Below are positions 13,376 to 25,475 of a stretch of 64,000 nt of DNA, one piece after another. The number at the start of each line of letters is the position of its first letter. The stretch's first letter is position 1. Position numbers and translations under genes: made by a program. The DNA lies in NCBI GenBank assembly GCA_964006375.1, contig OZ023267.1, positions 24,493,239-24,557,238 of the forward strand. The letters run 5' to 3'. Source of the DNA: Tillus elongatus (taxonomy: Eukaryota; Arthropoda; Insecta; Coleoptera; Cleridae). The notes beneath the pieces are model-generated. The model saw only the letters and a list, made by a program, of their open reading frames with translations. It ran no database searches and was not told the origin of the DNA.

Positions 13376-13497
13376 AAAATTGAAACTGACCACGGATATG
13401 AGTTCTAGGGGCCCTAGTTTGCTCAAGTGAAAAAAAATTCAAAATTCAATAGTCGTGATCTCGCAATTAGTAAATTTTTTCTGCGAAAATTCACTAA
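13172..13497. mobile_element. Fold-back (MITE-like) element A-(TA)n-A'
   Basis: The left arm starts TTAGTGAATTTTTG and passes GGGAGATCCCGACTTTTGAA to GTTTCAATTTTTATATGTTT. The right arm is its inverted counterpart and ends GAAAATTCACTAA. (TA)n (13301-13373) forms the centre. No coding capacity. This is the only fully symmetric copy of module A seen here. Confidence 0.7.
13301..13373. repeat. (TA)n
   Basis: Centre of the A-A' palindrome. Confidence 0.95.
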
Positions 13498-13536
13498 AAA
13501 GTTGAAATTTAAATGTCCGACACGAATTCTTTTATG

Positions 13537-13925
13537 AAAAAAAGCAGCGCCTGTTTTAATAATAATTATTATTATAATAATAAACTCTCCAGGGCTCAGA
13601 CATGGGAAGTCAGTAATTGAGGAACCCAGTGCAAAGAGAGCTGTGGAGCTACTAAATCTTAGCAGAGGACCGCTCAGGAACATAATAGGACTCTTGACGG
13701 GACACATGGCTGTCAAGAAACACCTGCATAAAATAGAGCGGTTCGAGGGTGACCTGGCATGCAGACTCTGCGGCCAGGGGGAGGAATCAGCCCAGCACAT
13801 CTTGTGCGAGTGTAAAGCTCTGGACTGCAAAAGACAAGTGATCTACGGACAGTCTAGACCGGAGACAGAGCAATATAAAACTCCACCCTACCAATTGCTC
13901 TGCAGGCTAGTTCAAGGCACAGATA
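13537..13925 (+). mobile_element. RNase H-type LINE, short 3' piece with same (TAA)n junction
   Basis: AAAGCAGCGCCTGTT and a TAA/ATT-rich run (13556-13583) precede CTCTCCAGGGCTCAGACATG, then the cysteine cluster CRLCGQGEESAQHILCEC and LLCRLVQGTDIL. The 5' junction is the same as in the copy at 1734-1780. This one has lost the usual 3'UTR and diverges after 13925. Confidence 0.75.
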
Positions 13926-14735
13926 TTTTAGAAAATCTGAAACTTATCAAAAATGTTAGACAGCCAGCGTAGCTAGATGCGTACGAAAGTATTTATATTT
14001 CTAGGGCAATAAAAAACAAAAGTTTCTTAAACGAGCCCCGTCATTTGTTTGTAGTTTGTAGTCCTCTGTTTGCGCTCTGTCTTTGATGCAGATAAACATT
14101 CCGCAACCTCTCAGGTGGAGTGATAAAGGAGGTTCAAAGACCTCTTCCAGCAATAAAAGTACAATACACAGAAAATTGGTCTTCGATTTAATCTCCCTCT
14201 CAGGTACTCAGTATAAAAGGTCATGTTTTAGCACTAAGTAGTTAGAATTTTTTATCCTCTGATGACTCTAACTTTGTTAGTGAAACGATCGTCAGGTCTT
14301 TAAAAAGATGTGTTGTGGTGATTTGGGTTCTCCAAGTGTACTTATCGGTGCTTATCACAGGTTCCAATCTTCACTTAGTGAATATACATAATATAGATAT
14401 CAGATATCCGAACACACAAACACTTCCATTTACATACATACATATACAAATCAAATTGTTAAAAGTATACAAATAAAATACAAACACATTTAATACAAAA
14501 TAAACAAAAGACACACTGAGCGTGACTGAGCAATGAAATATCTCTATTACATTTAAGAATATTATAATTATATTACAATAAAAAGTCCAACCATAGTCCT
14601 AGTAGGTCTAGCTAGATATTCATCTGAGCGATCCCGAAAACTATGGAATCGTTACTAGCATCACTATTTTTACATTCAGTCTCTTTCCACCCTACCCCTG
14701 GGTGGTGTTTTAACGCACAATATTTTTTATAGTAA

Positions 14736-14736
<1 letters not shown>
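13926..14736. other. Non-coding DNA with an H2 hammerhead-like copy
   Basis: Apart from 14259-14293 and its flanks (TTTGGGTTCTCCAAGTGTAC, TTCCAATCTTCACTTAGTG, shared with 26325-26385 and 18275-18330), nothing was identified. Confidence 0.5.
14259..14293 (+). ncRNA. Hammerhead-ribozyme-like motif H2 (best conserved core)
   Basis: CTGATGA (14259-14265), helix II CTAAC/GTTAG with loop TTT, GAAAC (14282-14286), palindrome ACGATCGT and the GTC cleavage triplet (14291-14293). Helix I starts with CCT (14256-14258) pairing AGG (14294-14296), and T-rich/A-rich flanks could extend it. Activity not shown. Confidence 0.6.

Positions 14737-14808
<72 letters not shown>
14737..14808. repeat. (TA)n
   Basis: Pure TA run about 280 bp from the 3' side of the minus-strand LINE. 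Confidence 0.95.
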
Positions 14809-14812
<4 letters not shown>

Positions 14813-15476
14813 ATGCAAATACACAGTTTATAAACCATTTACGTATTGCATAACAAGATAAACTATAACTATGGTGTACACCTATAATTCTACAATCTCA
14901 CTTATTACATACATCAAATTAATAACAATACAAAACAACATTTCGGCAAGCTTAGATTCCATTTCAGGCTTCACAGGTAGTCCATCAATTATACGAAACT
15001 AATATCAAATTCAAATTTATTCTGTCTATTCCAAATTCATATCTCATTCAGTACAAGTCATTTGGAGACCCAACAAAGTCAACAGGACAACGTGGTCAGG
15101 CATGCATATGTTCAGTCAATGCGTTCTTAAATGCTCTTAAATTCATGTTGAAGATGTCAACATGCTTACACAGTCTGTTATAACTTGTGCACATTCTATA
15201 CATCGGAGAACTGAACAGACTATTCGTTCTGCATCCCGGTATATAAAACAGCTGCTCCAGTCTACTATCCCTCTGAGGAACCCTAAACTGAATGCTGCCC
15301 AAAAATTCAGAAAAATTTACCAAGTTCCTCACGATTTTAAACAAAAACACCAGGTCAGCAACTATGCGCCTGTTCTAAAGACTGGTTATGTCAAACACAG
15401 CAAGCAAACTCACATAGGATGTAAAATTGGGATAAGATCCAAAAAACTTAAAATGCAGAAAACGAACAAACCTCCG

Positions 15477-16037
15477 CTAAACTTTCTCCACCACATCAGA
15501 ATTAACCTTGTAAAACGGATTCCACACCACCGACAGATACTCCATTTTTGGACGTATATATGCATCAAATAGAATTTTAAGTCTTTCAAATCTACTGAAT
15601 CCTCTCGAGTTTTGCACAATAAAGCCCAATGTTTTCAACCTCGAGGCAGCAATCTTTTTCACGTGCTTCGCAAATGATAATTTAGTGCCAAACTCAATTC
15701 CTAAGTCACCAAACTGGGTCCTACGCAAAAGTTGGTCACCTCCAACAGTATATTGGTACTCAACAGGGGCAAGACGTCTCGTGAAAGTAGAAACAAAACA
15801 TTTCCTAATTTTCAGGAACATTCTATTCTCAAAACACCATTCTGACAGTGCATCAATGCTCCTCTGTAGTTCCTCACAATCACTGATGCTAGAAATAACA
15901 CGAAAGATCTTTAAATCATCAGCAAACAACAAACAACGGGAGTCAGCTATACTTTTCGGCAGATCATTGACAAACAATAAAAACAATAAAGGTCCCAAAT
16001 TTGACCACTGGGCTCCCCCGGAGGGTGACGAAAACAA
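15477..16037 (-). pseudogene. LINE ORF2 segment: RT catalytic palm and thumb
   Basis: Continues the RT after a frame break: GPLLFLLFVNDLP, RCLLFADDLKIF (catalytic site), LSEWCFENRMFLKIRKC, LGIEFGTKLSFAKHV and AYIRPKMEYLSVVWNPF. The VPQGS motif before GPLL is damaged (GGAQWSNL). The C-terminal tail continues leftward in broken frames to about 15096. Confidence 0.8.
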
Positions 16038-16064
16038 TGAGGACTCGCTTCCACCATAAACCAG

Positions 16065-17102
16065 CTATTGTACCCTTCCAGTCAAATAAGATGCAAATAA
16101 CTCTATCAGGTCTAGAGAAAACCTACACATATAAAGCTTCTTCAAAAGAACCTTGTGGTCCACCTTATCGAATGCCTTCTGAAAATCTGCATATATGGTG
16201 TCCAGCTGACCACCAGCATTGATTGTCTCGCTTGCTACCTGAGTAAAGAGAGCAAGGTTGGTAGCAGTAGACCTGCGCGGCAGAAATCCATGTTGTTCTT
16301 TTACAATCAGATGCTGTACATGTGAGAATACCTCAGAATACAAAATACTTTCAAAAATTTTGGAAAACTTGCACAGTATCGAAATAGGTCTATAGTTTTC
16401 CACGAGTTTCCTTAAGCCAGACTTAAAAACTGAAATGACCTTGCTGACTTTCCATAGTAGGGGATACTGGCATTTCACCAGTATTATATTAAACACATGG
16501 CATAGTGGTGCGATCAAAAATTCCATACAGCCCCTAATCACATACGAAGGAACATCATCAACACCTATTGCACCACCAATCTTTAATTTTTTGATGGCTT
16601 CTTCAACGCCTCTGGGCGTAATTTTCTGAATACGAAGCAGGTCAACACCTCCACCAACCGTTACATTCCGTAACTCGTCAAGAAACGAGGACGTGTCCCA
16701 ATCATGTTCCGGTTCTGCATACACTGAGGAGAAATACACAGCAAACCCATCAGCTATGCTTTTACTATCACGTAAAACTTCATCACCCACTTTCTTTTCA
16801 GACAACGTGTCATATGTATTCTTGCATCGCTTTACATGTTCCCAGAAAACATCTGGATTGGTCACAATATTTTCTTCCAAACCTGACACATATGCCCGAT
16901 GTGCTTCATGAATACTCCTTTTTATTTCCCTTCTCAATTGCCTGAACCTTGAATTAAATTCTGTGTTCCCCGTTTTCGTAAATAGTTTTCTACACTTATG
17001 TTTTTCCCGAATACATTTTATTTGAGGCGTAAACCATGGCGGGTAACTCCTTCTGTGCTTTGTAAACTTAGGAACTGTTCTATCAAAACCCTGATAAAAC
17101 AC
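16065..17102 (-). pseudogene. LINE ORF2 segment: linker and RT fingers/palm
   Basis: 345-codon open segment starting MFYQGFDRTVPKF. It carries RT motifs 0-3 (GVDDVPSYVIR, YRPISIL, QHGF-RRSTATNLA, ADFQKAFDKVDH) and ends SYLTGRVQ. It lacks the catalytic FADD, which lies in the next segment in another frame. Larger than most fragments here, so this copy is probably younger than the other LINE remnants. Confidence 0.8.
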
Positions 17103-17471
17103 ATCATTCAGCCGCTGATTTCACATCTTTAATAGCATATAATCCATCCCAGTTTGTATCCTTTATGTAATTATACAAATCTAAATACCGACCCTTTCCG
17201 AAATCATAGGCATCTTTCCTTACACCCGAACATTTTATGGCCCTAGAAAAGCGTAACTCACATAACAATGGCGGATGATGTATGTACGTCCTCCTTCTCA
17301 ACAATAGACTCCTCCAGAGAAAGCTGATATTCGTGTACATTTGTCAAAACGAGATCAAGCAACCTGCTGTTTTTATTCATTACAGTATTTATCTGTGTCA
17401 ATCCCATAACATAAATAAAATTGAGAAGTTCACTTTTTATACGCTCATACCGATAATCAACAACTTCCCTA

Positions 17472-17575
<104 letters not shown>

Positions 17576-18059
17576 TAATTCTATGAGTGCGGGACTTTGG
17601 CCCTTGACATCATTGAGAACTTGAAATCGTAAGAGATACAAACTTGGTTAAAGTAAACAAAAGTTGCACAATTCAAGAGCAACTTGAAAGTACTTATTAC
17701 AGGCTTAAAAAAATTCCATAGCTTCCAAGATATAAGCGAAATACCAAAATATGGCAGTTTTCGAGTCTCAATGATGTCGAGGGCCTAAATCCGCACCTGT
17801 CCCTTTATATTTTGAAAAAAATGGAAAGTTACCCCGAGTGTGGCTTCTAAGGGTTCCAGTTCGCGATCTTTCGAATAATTTTTTTCAGAATTCACCTCAC
17901 TAGCTAATCTTTTCTACGATAATTTGCCAAAAAGGTTTTAAATACGCACAAGAACGATAAGTAAATTATGGAAACTAATTAGAAGCTTTTAAGCTGCATA
18001 AGACTTTCGATAAGTACAATTTAAAGAACCCAATTCATCATAATATATTTTTCGGTCCT

Positions 18060-18094
18060 GACGATCATTTCGCTAACAAAGCTAGCGTGATCAG
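18060..18094 (-). ncRNA. Hammerhead-like motif H2, minus strand, core mutated
   Basis: The minus strand reads CTGATCA (for CTGATGA), helix II GCTAGC-TTT-GTTAGC, GAAA, TGATCGTC. Paired tail to tail with the plus copies at 18144-18175 and about 18218-18246, both degenerate. The second block carries the same set at +4,609. Confidence 0.45.
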
Positions 18095-18448
18095 AGGAAT
18101 GAATAACGAATTCTATTTTTTTTCGCTTAGTTTATTCATCTCTCTGATGACCCAAGCTTTCTTAGTGAAACGATCGCATAAGCAAGCGAATAAAAACTAG
18201 AAATCATTATTCATCCCTCTAATGACTCTAACTTTGTAAGCGAAACGAAAGGTGTTAAAAATGTATTGTGATAAGTTGGGTTCTCCAAATTGTACTTATC
18301 AGTGCCCAACACAGGTTCCAATCTCCACTCAGTGGCCAAAATTTATTAGTACACATAATTGGTAAATCATCATATTTATTTACAAAAAATCAGTGACAGA
18401 AATTGATGGATCGAAGGGATATAAATTGCAACTTGCAACTATTACAGA

Positions 18449-18680
18449 TTTGAGCAAGTTGAATGTCTGTACGTTCCGCCCTTCGGAGGGGGCGTAAAGC
18501 CGTCGGTCCCGTGTCCATGCAATGTTGGGCACGTTAAAGATCCCTACCCTCCTTACAGAAAGGCAGGGGTTAGGCAAAATTTTCAGAATAGTGAGGTGAA
18601 ACTGATGCCTGGCGTCGGTGATTGGTCATAGTCGCGGAAATAGGCCGACGTTAAAGAAACAAAACACACACACACACAAA
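18449..18680 (+). mobile_element. SINE S1, 5'-truncated
   Basis: Contains the S1 body (GTTCCGCCCTTCGGAGGGGG, GGCACGTTAAAGATCCC, AATAGGCCGACGTTAAAGAA) without the tRNA-like head and ends in (CA)n. Flanked by TATTACAGA at 18440-18448 and 18681-18689, a probable target-site duplication. Confidence 0.75.
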
Positions 18681-18737
18681 TATTACAGACAAAAGTATTA
18701 ACTTTGCCGTAAGATCCTTTGTATAGTTATTTAACAT

Positions 18738-19078
18738 AGAGCCTTGGTGGTTCAGTCGTGAGAACGCGTGCCTCTGGACCCAAGGGTACTGTGTTCGATA
18801 CCCAGGGTTCCCTTTTCACTTTTTCAGTACAAACTGTAAAATTAACATCAACCGAGTTTGTGGCAATGTACTTGAGCAAGTTGAATGTCTGCAGGTTTCG
18901 CCCTTCAGAGGGGGCGTAGACCCGTCGGTTCCGTATCCATGCAAAGTTGAGCGCGTATATTCCTACCCTTCTTACAGAAAGACACGGGTTCTGCAAAATT
19001 TACAGGTTAGTGAGGCAAAACTGCTCTCTGGCGTCGGTGATTGTGTGATAGTCGCAGAAATAGACCCACCTTAATTAA
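18738..19078 (+). mobile_element. SINE S1, full-length
   Basis: The tRNA-like head has GGTGGTTCAGTCGTGAG (A box) and GTTCGATACCC (B box). The S1 body follows and ends GACCCACCTTAATTAAATAAA. A second S1 copy directly follows the first in the same orientation. Confidence 0.75.
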
Positions 19079-19287
19079 ATAAAGGAAAAAATTCATCACA
19101 ATAAATAAATAAATTAACTTATCGGTCGGATATGAATATTTAAAGTGGGATTGAAAACGCATTCTAGGGGCTCTAATTTACGCTTATTTAATGACATTTT
19201 TTGAAAGCACGACAGTATAGCATTTTTAGTCAATTTTTATTTAAAAACAATTCACTAATAGAGAGGTATCGATGTTTTTTTAATATT

Positions 19288-20335
19288 TCAACAACACACC
19301 ACGAGGGCTTACAGCCTAAATACTATCGTACCGTGGGTGTCGACAAGGAGGAAAGAGGCAACTTGTTAATTCTGGACTTGAAGGTTTGGAGGTTCGGAGG
19401 AGAAGGAAAAACATGTGCCGGCAAGGAATTCCACAACTTGGAAGTCCTCAGGACAAAAGAGCGGGCATAACAGGATGTTCTATGTCTGGTGACCTGGACA
19501 GTAAAAGGGTGCATTCGGTCTGTTCCCCTGGTAGATCTGTTGTGGGCAGCAGGTGGAGGAACTATGAAAGAAAGCTCCTCTGAGCAATGCCCGTGCAGAT
19601 ATCTAAAAAAGAGAGAGAGGTCACCAACGGCACGTCGGTGGGCAAGGGATGGCAGCCTTTGGGTGATAGTGTCACCGATGAGACGCATAGCTCTCTTCTG
19701 AATAGAGTCCAGGATAGCGAGTGTAGAAGCGGCAGCGGCACCCCAGATGTGGAATCAGTATTCGAGGTTTTGCCTTATTTATGAAGTATATAAGGTATAG
19801 AGATTAGCTGGTGAAAAGTATTTGCGAGCCCGGAAGAGGAAACCTAATTTCTTAGCAGCCGCTTCTGCAATTGATGTTGATAGAAAGCAAGACTGAGAGT
19901 TGGTGGAGTTGAATTGTACAAGATTTCTACTTCCCCAGTCTAATATTTTTTTGGTGATCCACAGAGACAGAACCCTCATCCATGAGTCTGCGATCCTCAT
20001 CTAATTGGGCTAAATAGACAGGCTTAGAATATTGTATATTTGAGTGGAGGGTGCTGTCGTCCGCGTAACTGTGAACTGGGTTGGATGTGCTAGAGAGGAG
20101 GTCATTGATGTGGAGAAGAAACAAAGTAGGGGCTAAAGCTTAACCTTGAGGGACTGCTGCATTAATTTAATAGAGTTTAGAGGAATGGCCATCCACGACA
20201 ACAGGTTGGAGAGAAAATTTGCTGTCCAGGTACAGAGTTTTGGTGGTATGCCATAGGCCGGAAGTTTATTAAGCAGCGCTGCGTGCCAGACCTGGTCGAA
20301 TGCTTTGGATATGTCTAGAGCGACACGGTGAGAGT
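19288..20335 (-). mobile_element. Jockey/CR1-like LINE (family J), 5'-truncated
   Basis: On the minus strand: [20 protein letters not shown] near 20300, the RT tail with LLHINDLLSSTSNPVHSYAD, AEAAAKKLGFLFRARKYFSP, then the C-terminus and the 3' end CACGAGGGCTTACAGCC (reverse). Several stops and indels. Inserted within module A; the insertion is shared by copy 2 of the block, so it predates the duplication. Confidence 0.85.
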
Positions 20336-20547
20336 TTGCAATTAGTTTTTTTCAAATGAGTGCGAAGTAGGACCCCTAGAACCCATATCCGGGGTCAGTA
20401 TGTTTATATATATAAACAACACATTATTATAACAACAACCCTAAAGCACCACCAATGACAGGAATAATATAAATACACAAAACGGGATACCCAATAAGAC
20501 CACTCATCAACTTCAAAGATGCACCTTCATACAAAATAGCAAAAGAA

Positions 20548-21132
20548 ATGGACCAAGTACTAAAACAAGAAATACAACTAGAAAACAAATTTAACATAAA
20601 AAACTCCATAGAACTAGTGGATAAACTAGAAAATATAAACATAAACAAAAACACAAGACTTTCCTCATTTGACATAACAAATATGTACACCAATATACCA
20701 ATTAACGAAACTACAAATATAATCGAAAATAAAATGCAAAATAACAACAAAAAACAACAAATCAGCGAAATATTAAACATCATATTAAAACAAAATTACT
20801 TTGAGTTCAACGGAGAATACTACATCCAAGAAGATGGACTACCAATGGGATCTCCACTATCAAGCATTATGGCAGAAATATACATACAACAGTTAGAAGA
20901 TAAAATCAACACCATCATAAAAGAGACAGACCCAAACATCAAATGGATAAGATACGTCGATGATATATTAATAATATACGACAATCAAAAAACCAACATA
21001 GACAATATCCTCGAAAAAATAAACCAAATTAACAGAAACATAAAATTTACAATAGAAAAAAACACTAATCAGAAAAGAAAACCAATACAAAATATACAGA
21101 AAACCCACACAAACAGACATCACTATACCTAA
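20548..21132 (+). pseudogene. Penelope-like reverse transcriptase segment
   Basis: 194 codons with SFDITNMYTNIP (motif A region), EDGLPMGSPLSSIMAEIYIQ (motif B) and WIRYVDDILII (catalytic Asp pair). The DITNMYTNIP and GLPMGSPLS signatures are typical of Penelope-type, not LINE, RTs. The frame is lost after about 21110. 5'-truncated, so there is no start codon of its own. Confidence 0.9.
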
Positions 21133-21160
21133 ACACTCACTACACCCACATACACACAAA

Positions 21161-21854
21161 ATGGCCGCATACAGATACTTAATAAACAGAATGCTAAATG
21201 TACCACTTCATAACGACGAACGAGAAAAGGAGTACAACATCATAATACAAATAGCAGAAAGAAATGGATACAACAAAAAAACAATAGAAAAGCTAGTAAA
21301 ACAAATCAAAAACAAACAAATCAACAAAACCGAAAACAAAACACCAGAAACAAACACAAAATACACAAAATACACAACATTCACTTATAACCACCACATC
21401 AAAAAATAACACAAACACTCAAACAATATGACTTAAAAATGAGCTACAAAACCAATAACAAAATAATAAACAAAATAAATAAAAAACAAGAACACAACCC
21501 ACATGAATTAAACGGAATATATCAAATAGAATGTAACACATGCAATAAAAATATATAGGAATGACAAAAAAATCAATAGAAACAAGATTCAAGGAACATA
21601 TAACAGCCTTGGATAAAATCCACATACATAGCTACAAATCAAACGTAGCTACACACATTCACGACACAAAACACCAAAAACCAGACCTCACCCGATTAAA
21701 ACTAATGAAACATGTTAAAGACCACACAAAAATGGAAATCTGGGAACAATACTACATTCAACAAACAAACAATAGGAAACAATTAATGCCAGAACAAATC
21801 CAAGTACAAACATTTAAACAAAACTTAATAAAGGCCATACAAATAGACAAATGA
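21161..21854 (+). pseudogene. Penelope-like C-terminal part with GIY-YIG nuclease domain
   Basis: The 21161-21409 segment (AAYRYLINRMLNVPL, IQIAERNGY) matches the RT-nuclease linker. From about 21510 GIYQIECNTCNK leads, across a one-base frame break, to IGMTKKSIETRFKEH (GIY-YIG core with Arg), then HIHDTKHQ and WEQYYIQQ (the Glu site). The stop follows at 21852-21854. Broken by two frameshifts, so inactive as it stands. Confidence 0.85.
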
Positions 21855-22009
21855 TCAAACCACAGTTATCAAGACAGGAGACCGATACACACGACACAGC
21901 CCGAAGGCACAACCAATCAGAGAACAGGAAACCGACCAATAGAAGCTCACGGCGCATGCGCCACGTACAATCTCAGACGTAGACCAGACAGGAGCGATAA
22001 CAGTCAGTA

Positions 22010-22054
22010 GCGTGCTGATGATGAACCGGGACGGTTCGAAACTGCAGTCCGCGC
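22010..22054 (+). ncRNA. Hammerhead ribozyme motif of the Penelope-like element (family H1)
   Basis: Helix I GCGTG (22010-22014) pairs CGCGC (22050-22054). Core CTGATGA is at 22015-22021. Helix II GAACCG/CGGTTC closes a GGA loop. GAAAC is at 22038-22042, the palindrome ACTGCAGT (22041-22048) gives a minimal or dimeric helix III, and the cleavage triplet GTC is at 22047-22049. Hammerheads with tiny helix III are known in Penelope-like elements. One extra base sits between the core and helix II. All parts are present; cleavage is untested. Confidence 0.75.
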
Positions 22055-22084
22055 AAACCAATAAGAAATCACAAACATACAGCA

Positions 22085-22199
<115 letters not shown>

Positions 22200-23057
22200 G
22201 TGCGAGACTTTGGCCCTCGACATCATTGAGAAATTGGAAATCGTAAAAGATACAAGCTTGGTTAAATTAGATAAAAGTTGCACAATTTAACAGCAACTTG
22301 GAGGTACTTATTACAGACAGAAAAAAAATCCATAGGTTTCCTAGATATAAACGAAATACCAAAATATGACAGTTTTCGAGTCTCAATGATGTCGAGGGCC
22401 AAAATGTCGCACCTGTCCCTTTATATTTTGAAAAAAATTCTGTCTGGCTTCTAATGGTATCAGTTCGAGAGCTTTCGAAGAATTTTTTTCAGAATTCAAA
22501 AGTATCTCTTTAATATATAATCTTTTCTGCGACAATTCCGCAAAAAGGTTTAAAATAGGCACAAGAATAAGTAAATTATGGAAATGAATTAGAAGCCTTT
22601 AACCTGCATAAGACTTTCGATAAGTACAATTTAAAGAACCCAATTCATCATAATATATTTTTCGGTCCTGACGATCATTTGCTAACAAAGCTAGCGTCAT
22701 CAGTGGAATGAATAACGAATTCTACTTTTTTTCGCTTAGTTTATTCATCTCTCTGATGACCCAAGCTTTCTTAGTGAAACGATCGCATAAGCAAGCGAAT
22801 AAAAACTAGAAATCATTATTCATCCCTCTAATGACTCTAACTTTGTAAGCGAAACGAAAGGTGTTAAAAATGTATTGTGATAAGTTGGGTTCTCCAAATT
22901 GTACTTATCAGTGCCCAACACAGGTTCCAATCTCCACTCAGTGGCCAAAATTTATTAGTACACATAATTGGTAAATCATCATATTTATTTACAAAAAATC
23001 AGTGACAGAAATTGATGGATCGAAGGGATATAAATTGCAACTTGCAACTATTACAGA

Positions 23058-23289
23058 TTTGAGCAAGTTGAATGTCTGTACGTTCCGCCCTTCGGAGGGG
23101 GCGTAAAGCCGTCGGTCCCGTGTCCATGCAATGTTGGGCACGTTAAAGATCCCTACCCTCCTTACAGAAAGGCAGGGGTTAGGCAAAATTTTCAGAATAG
23201 TGAGGTGAAACTGATGCCTGGCGTCGGTGATTGGTCATAGTCGCGGAAATAGGCCGACGTTAAAGAAACAAAACACACACACACACAAA
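23058..23289 (+). mobile_element. SINE S1, 5'-truncated (copy of 18449-18680)
   Basis: Appears identical to the copy 4,609 bp to the left, including the TATTACAGA flanks, so it was duplicated with its surroundings and not inserted independently. Confidence 0.75.
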
Positions 23290-23346
23290 TATTACAGACA
23301 AAAGTATTAACTTTGCCGTAAGATCCTTTGTATAGTTATTTAACAT

Positions 23347-23687
23347 AGAGCCTTGGTGGTTCAGTCGTGAGAACGCGTGCCTCTGGACCCAAGGGTACTG
23401 TGTTCGATACCCAGGGTTCCCTTTTCACTTTTTCAGTACAAACTGTAAAATTAACATCAACCGAGTTTGTGGCAATGTACTTGAACAAGTTGAATGTCTG
23501 CAGGTTCGCCCTTCGGACGGGGCGTAGACTCGTCGGTTCCGTGTCCATGCGAAGTCGAGCGCGTATATACCTACCCTTCTCACAGAAAGGCAGGGGTTCT
23601 GCAAAATTTACAGGTTAGTGAGACAAAACTGGTCCCTGGCGTCGGTGATTGTGTGATAGTCGCGGAAATAGACCCACCTTAATTAAA
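23347..23687 (+). mobile_element. SINE S1, full-length (copy of 18738-19078)
   Basis: The head is identical to its partner, but the body from about 23475 differs at many positions, marking the right edge of the high-identity tract. Confidence 0.75.
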
Positions 23688-23892
23688 TAAAGGAAAAAAT
23701 TCATCACAATAAATAAATAAATTAAGTTATCGGTCGGATATGAATATTTAAAGTGGGATTGAAAATGCATTCTAGGGGCTCTAATTTACGCTTAATTAAT
23801 GAAAGTTTTTGAAAGCACGATAGTATCGCATTTTTAGTGAATTTTTATTTTTAAAAAATCACTAATAGAGAGGTATCGATGTTTTTATTTTA

Positions 23893-24945
23893 TTTCAACA
23901 TCACGAGAGCTTACAGCCTAAATACTATCGTACCGTGGGTGTCGACAAGGAGGAAAGAGGCAACTTGCTAATTCTGGACTTGAAGGTTTGGAGGTTCAGA
24001 GAAGGAAAAACATGTGCCGGCAAGGAATTCCACAACTTGGAAGTCCTCGGGACAAAAGAGCGGGCATAACAAGATGTTCTATGTTTGGTAACCTGGACAG
24101 TAAAAGGGTGCATTCGGTCTGTTCCCCTGGTAGATCTGTTGGGGGCAGCAGGTGGAGGAACTATGGAAGGAAGCAATGCCCGTGCAGGTGTCTATAAAAG
24201 AGAGAAAGGTCACCCACGGCACGTCGGTGGGCAAGGGATGGCAGCCTTTGGGTGAGGGTAGTGTCACCGATGAGACGCATAGCTCTCTTCTGAATGGAGT
24301 CCAGGATAGCGAGTGTAGAAGCGACAGTGGCACCCCAGATGTGGGAGCAGTATTCGAGGTTTGGTCTTATTTGTGAAGTATAAAAGGCATAGTGATTAAC
24401 TGTTGAAAAGTATTTGCGAGCCCGGAAGAGGAAACCTAATTTCTTAGCAGCCGCTTTTGCAATTCATGTGACATGTTGGTGCTACTTGAGAGTTCGATCC
24501 ACATAAATGCCAACAAGTGAAAAGGACTCATTACTTTGAATAACTTGGTTGTTCATTATGATGGGTCTAGGGCTGGTGTATCTCTTACGAGATAGAACCC
24601 TCCATGAGTCTGCGATCTTCATCTAATTGGGCTGAATATACAGGCTTAGAATATTGTATATTTGAGTGGAGGGTGCTGTCGTCCGCGTAACTGTGAACTG
24701 GGTTGGATTTGCTAGAGAGGAGGACATTGATGTGGAGAAGAAACAAAGTAGGGGCTAAAGCTGAACCTTGAGGGACTCCTGCATTAATTGGAGGAATGGC
24801 CATCCACGACAACAGGTGGGAGAGGAATTTGCTGTCCAGGCACAGAGTTTTGGTGGTAGGCCATAGGCCGGAAGTTTATTAAGCAGCGCTGCGTGCCAGA
24901 CCTGGTCGAATGCTTTGGATATGTCTAGAGCGACATGGTGAGTAT
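23893..24945 (-). mobile_element. Jockey/CR1-like LINE (family J), 5'-truncated
   Basis: Minus strand: [21 protein letters not shown] (24950-24880), INAGVPQGSALAPTLFLLHI (RT motif 4), HSYADDSTLHSN (YADD), the C-terminal region and the 3' end. Relative to copy 1 it keeps more of the thumb region near 24470-24600 but has its own deletions. Same insertion point in module A as 19288-20335. Confidence 0.85.
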
Positions 24946-25024
24946 GTGCAAAATTTTTTTTCAAATGAGCGCGAAGTAGGACCTCTCTATAACCCATATC
25001 CGGGGTCAGTTTTAATTTTTATAT

Positions 25025-25475
<451 letters not shown>

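Larger units (their letters stand above)
15060..17470 (-). mobile_element. EN-RT non-LTR retrotransposon (Jockey/CR1-type), degraded
   Basis: Reading leftward from the (TA)n at 17474: the endonuclease C-terminus (NSRLLDLVLTNVHEY, then after a frameshift HHPPLLCELRF in place of the usual DHHP site), the linker, and RT (KKLKIGGAIGVDDVPSYVI, NYRPISILCKFSKIFE, QHGFLPRRSTATNLA, YADFQKAFDKVDH; frame break near 16040-16065). Then GPLLFLLFVNDLP and FADDLKIF (catalytic Asp pair), followed by the C-terminal region through 15096. The 5' half is missing and ends exactly at the TA tract. At least three frame breaks. Confidence 0.85.

Noticed and set aside
18380..18577. ORFs such as MPNPCLSVRRVGIFNVPNIAW (also near 22989, 42800 and 59219)
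   Set aside because: They are antisense or sense readings of the S1 SINE body, repeated because the SINE is repeated.
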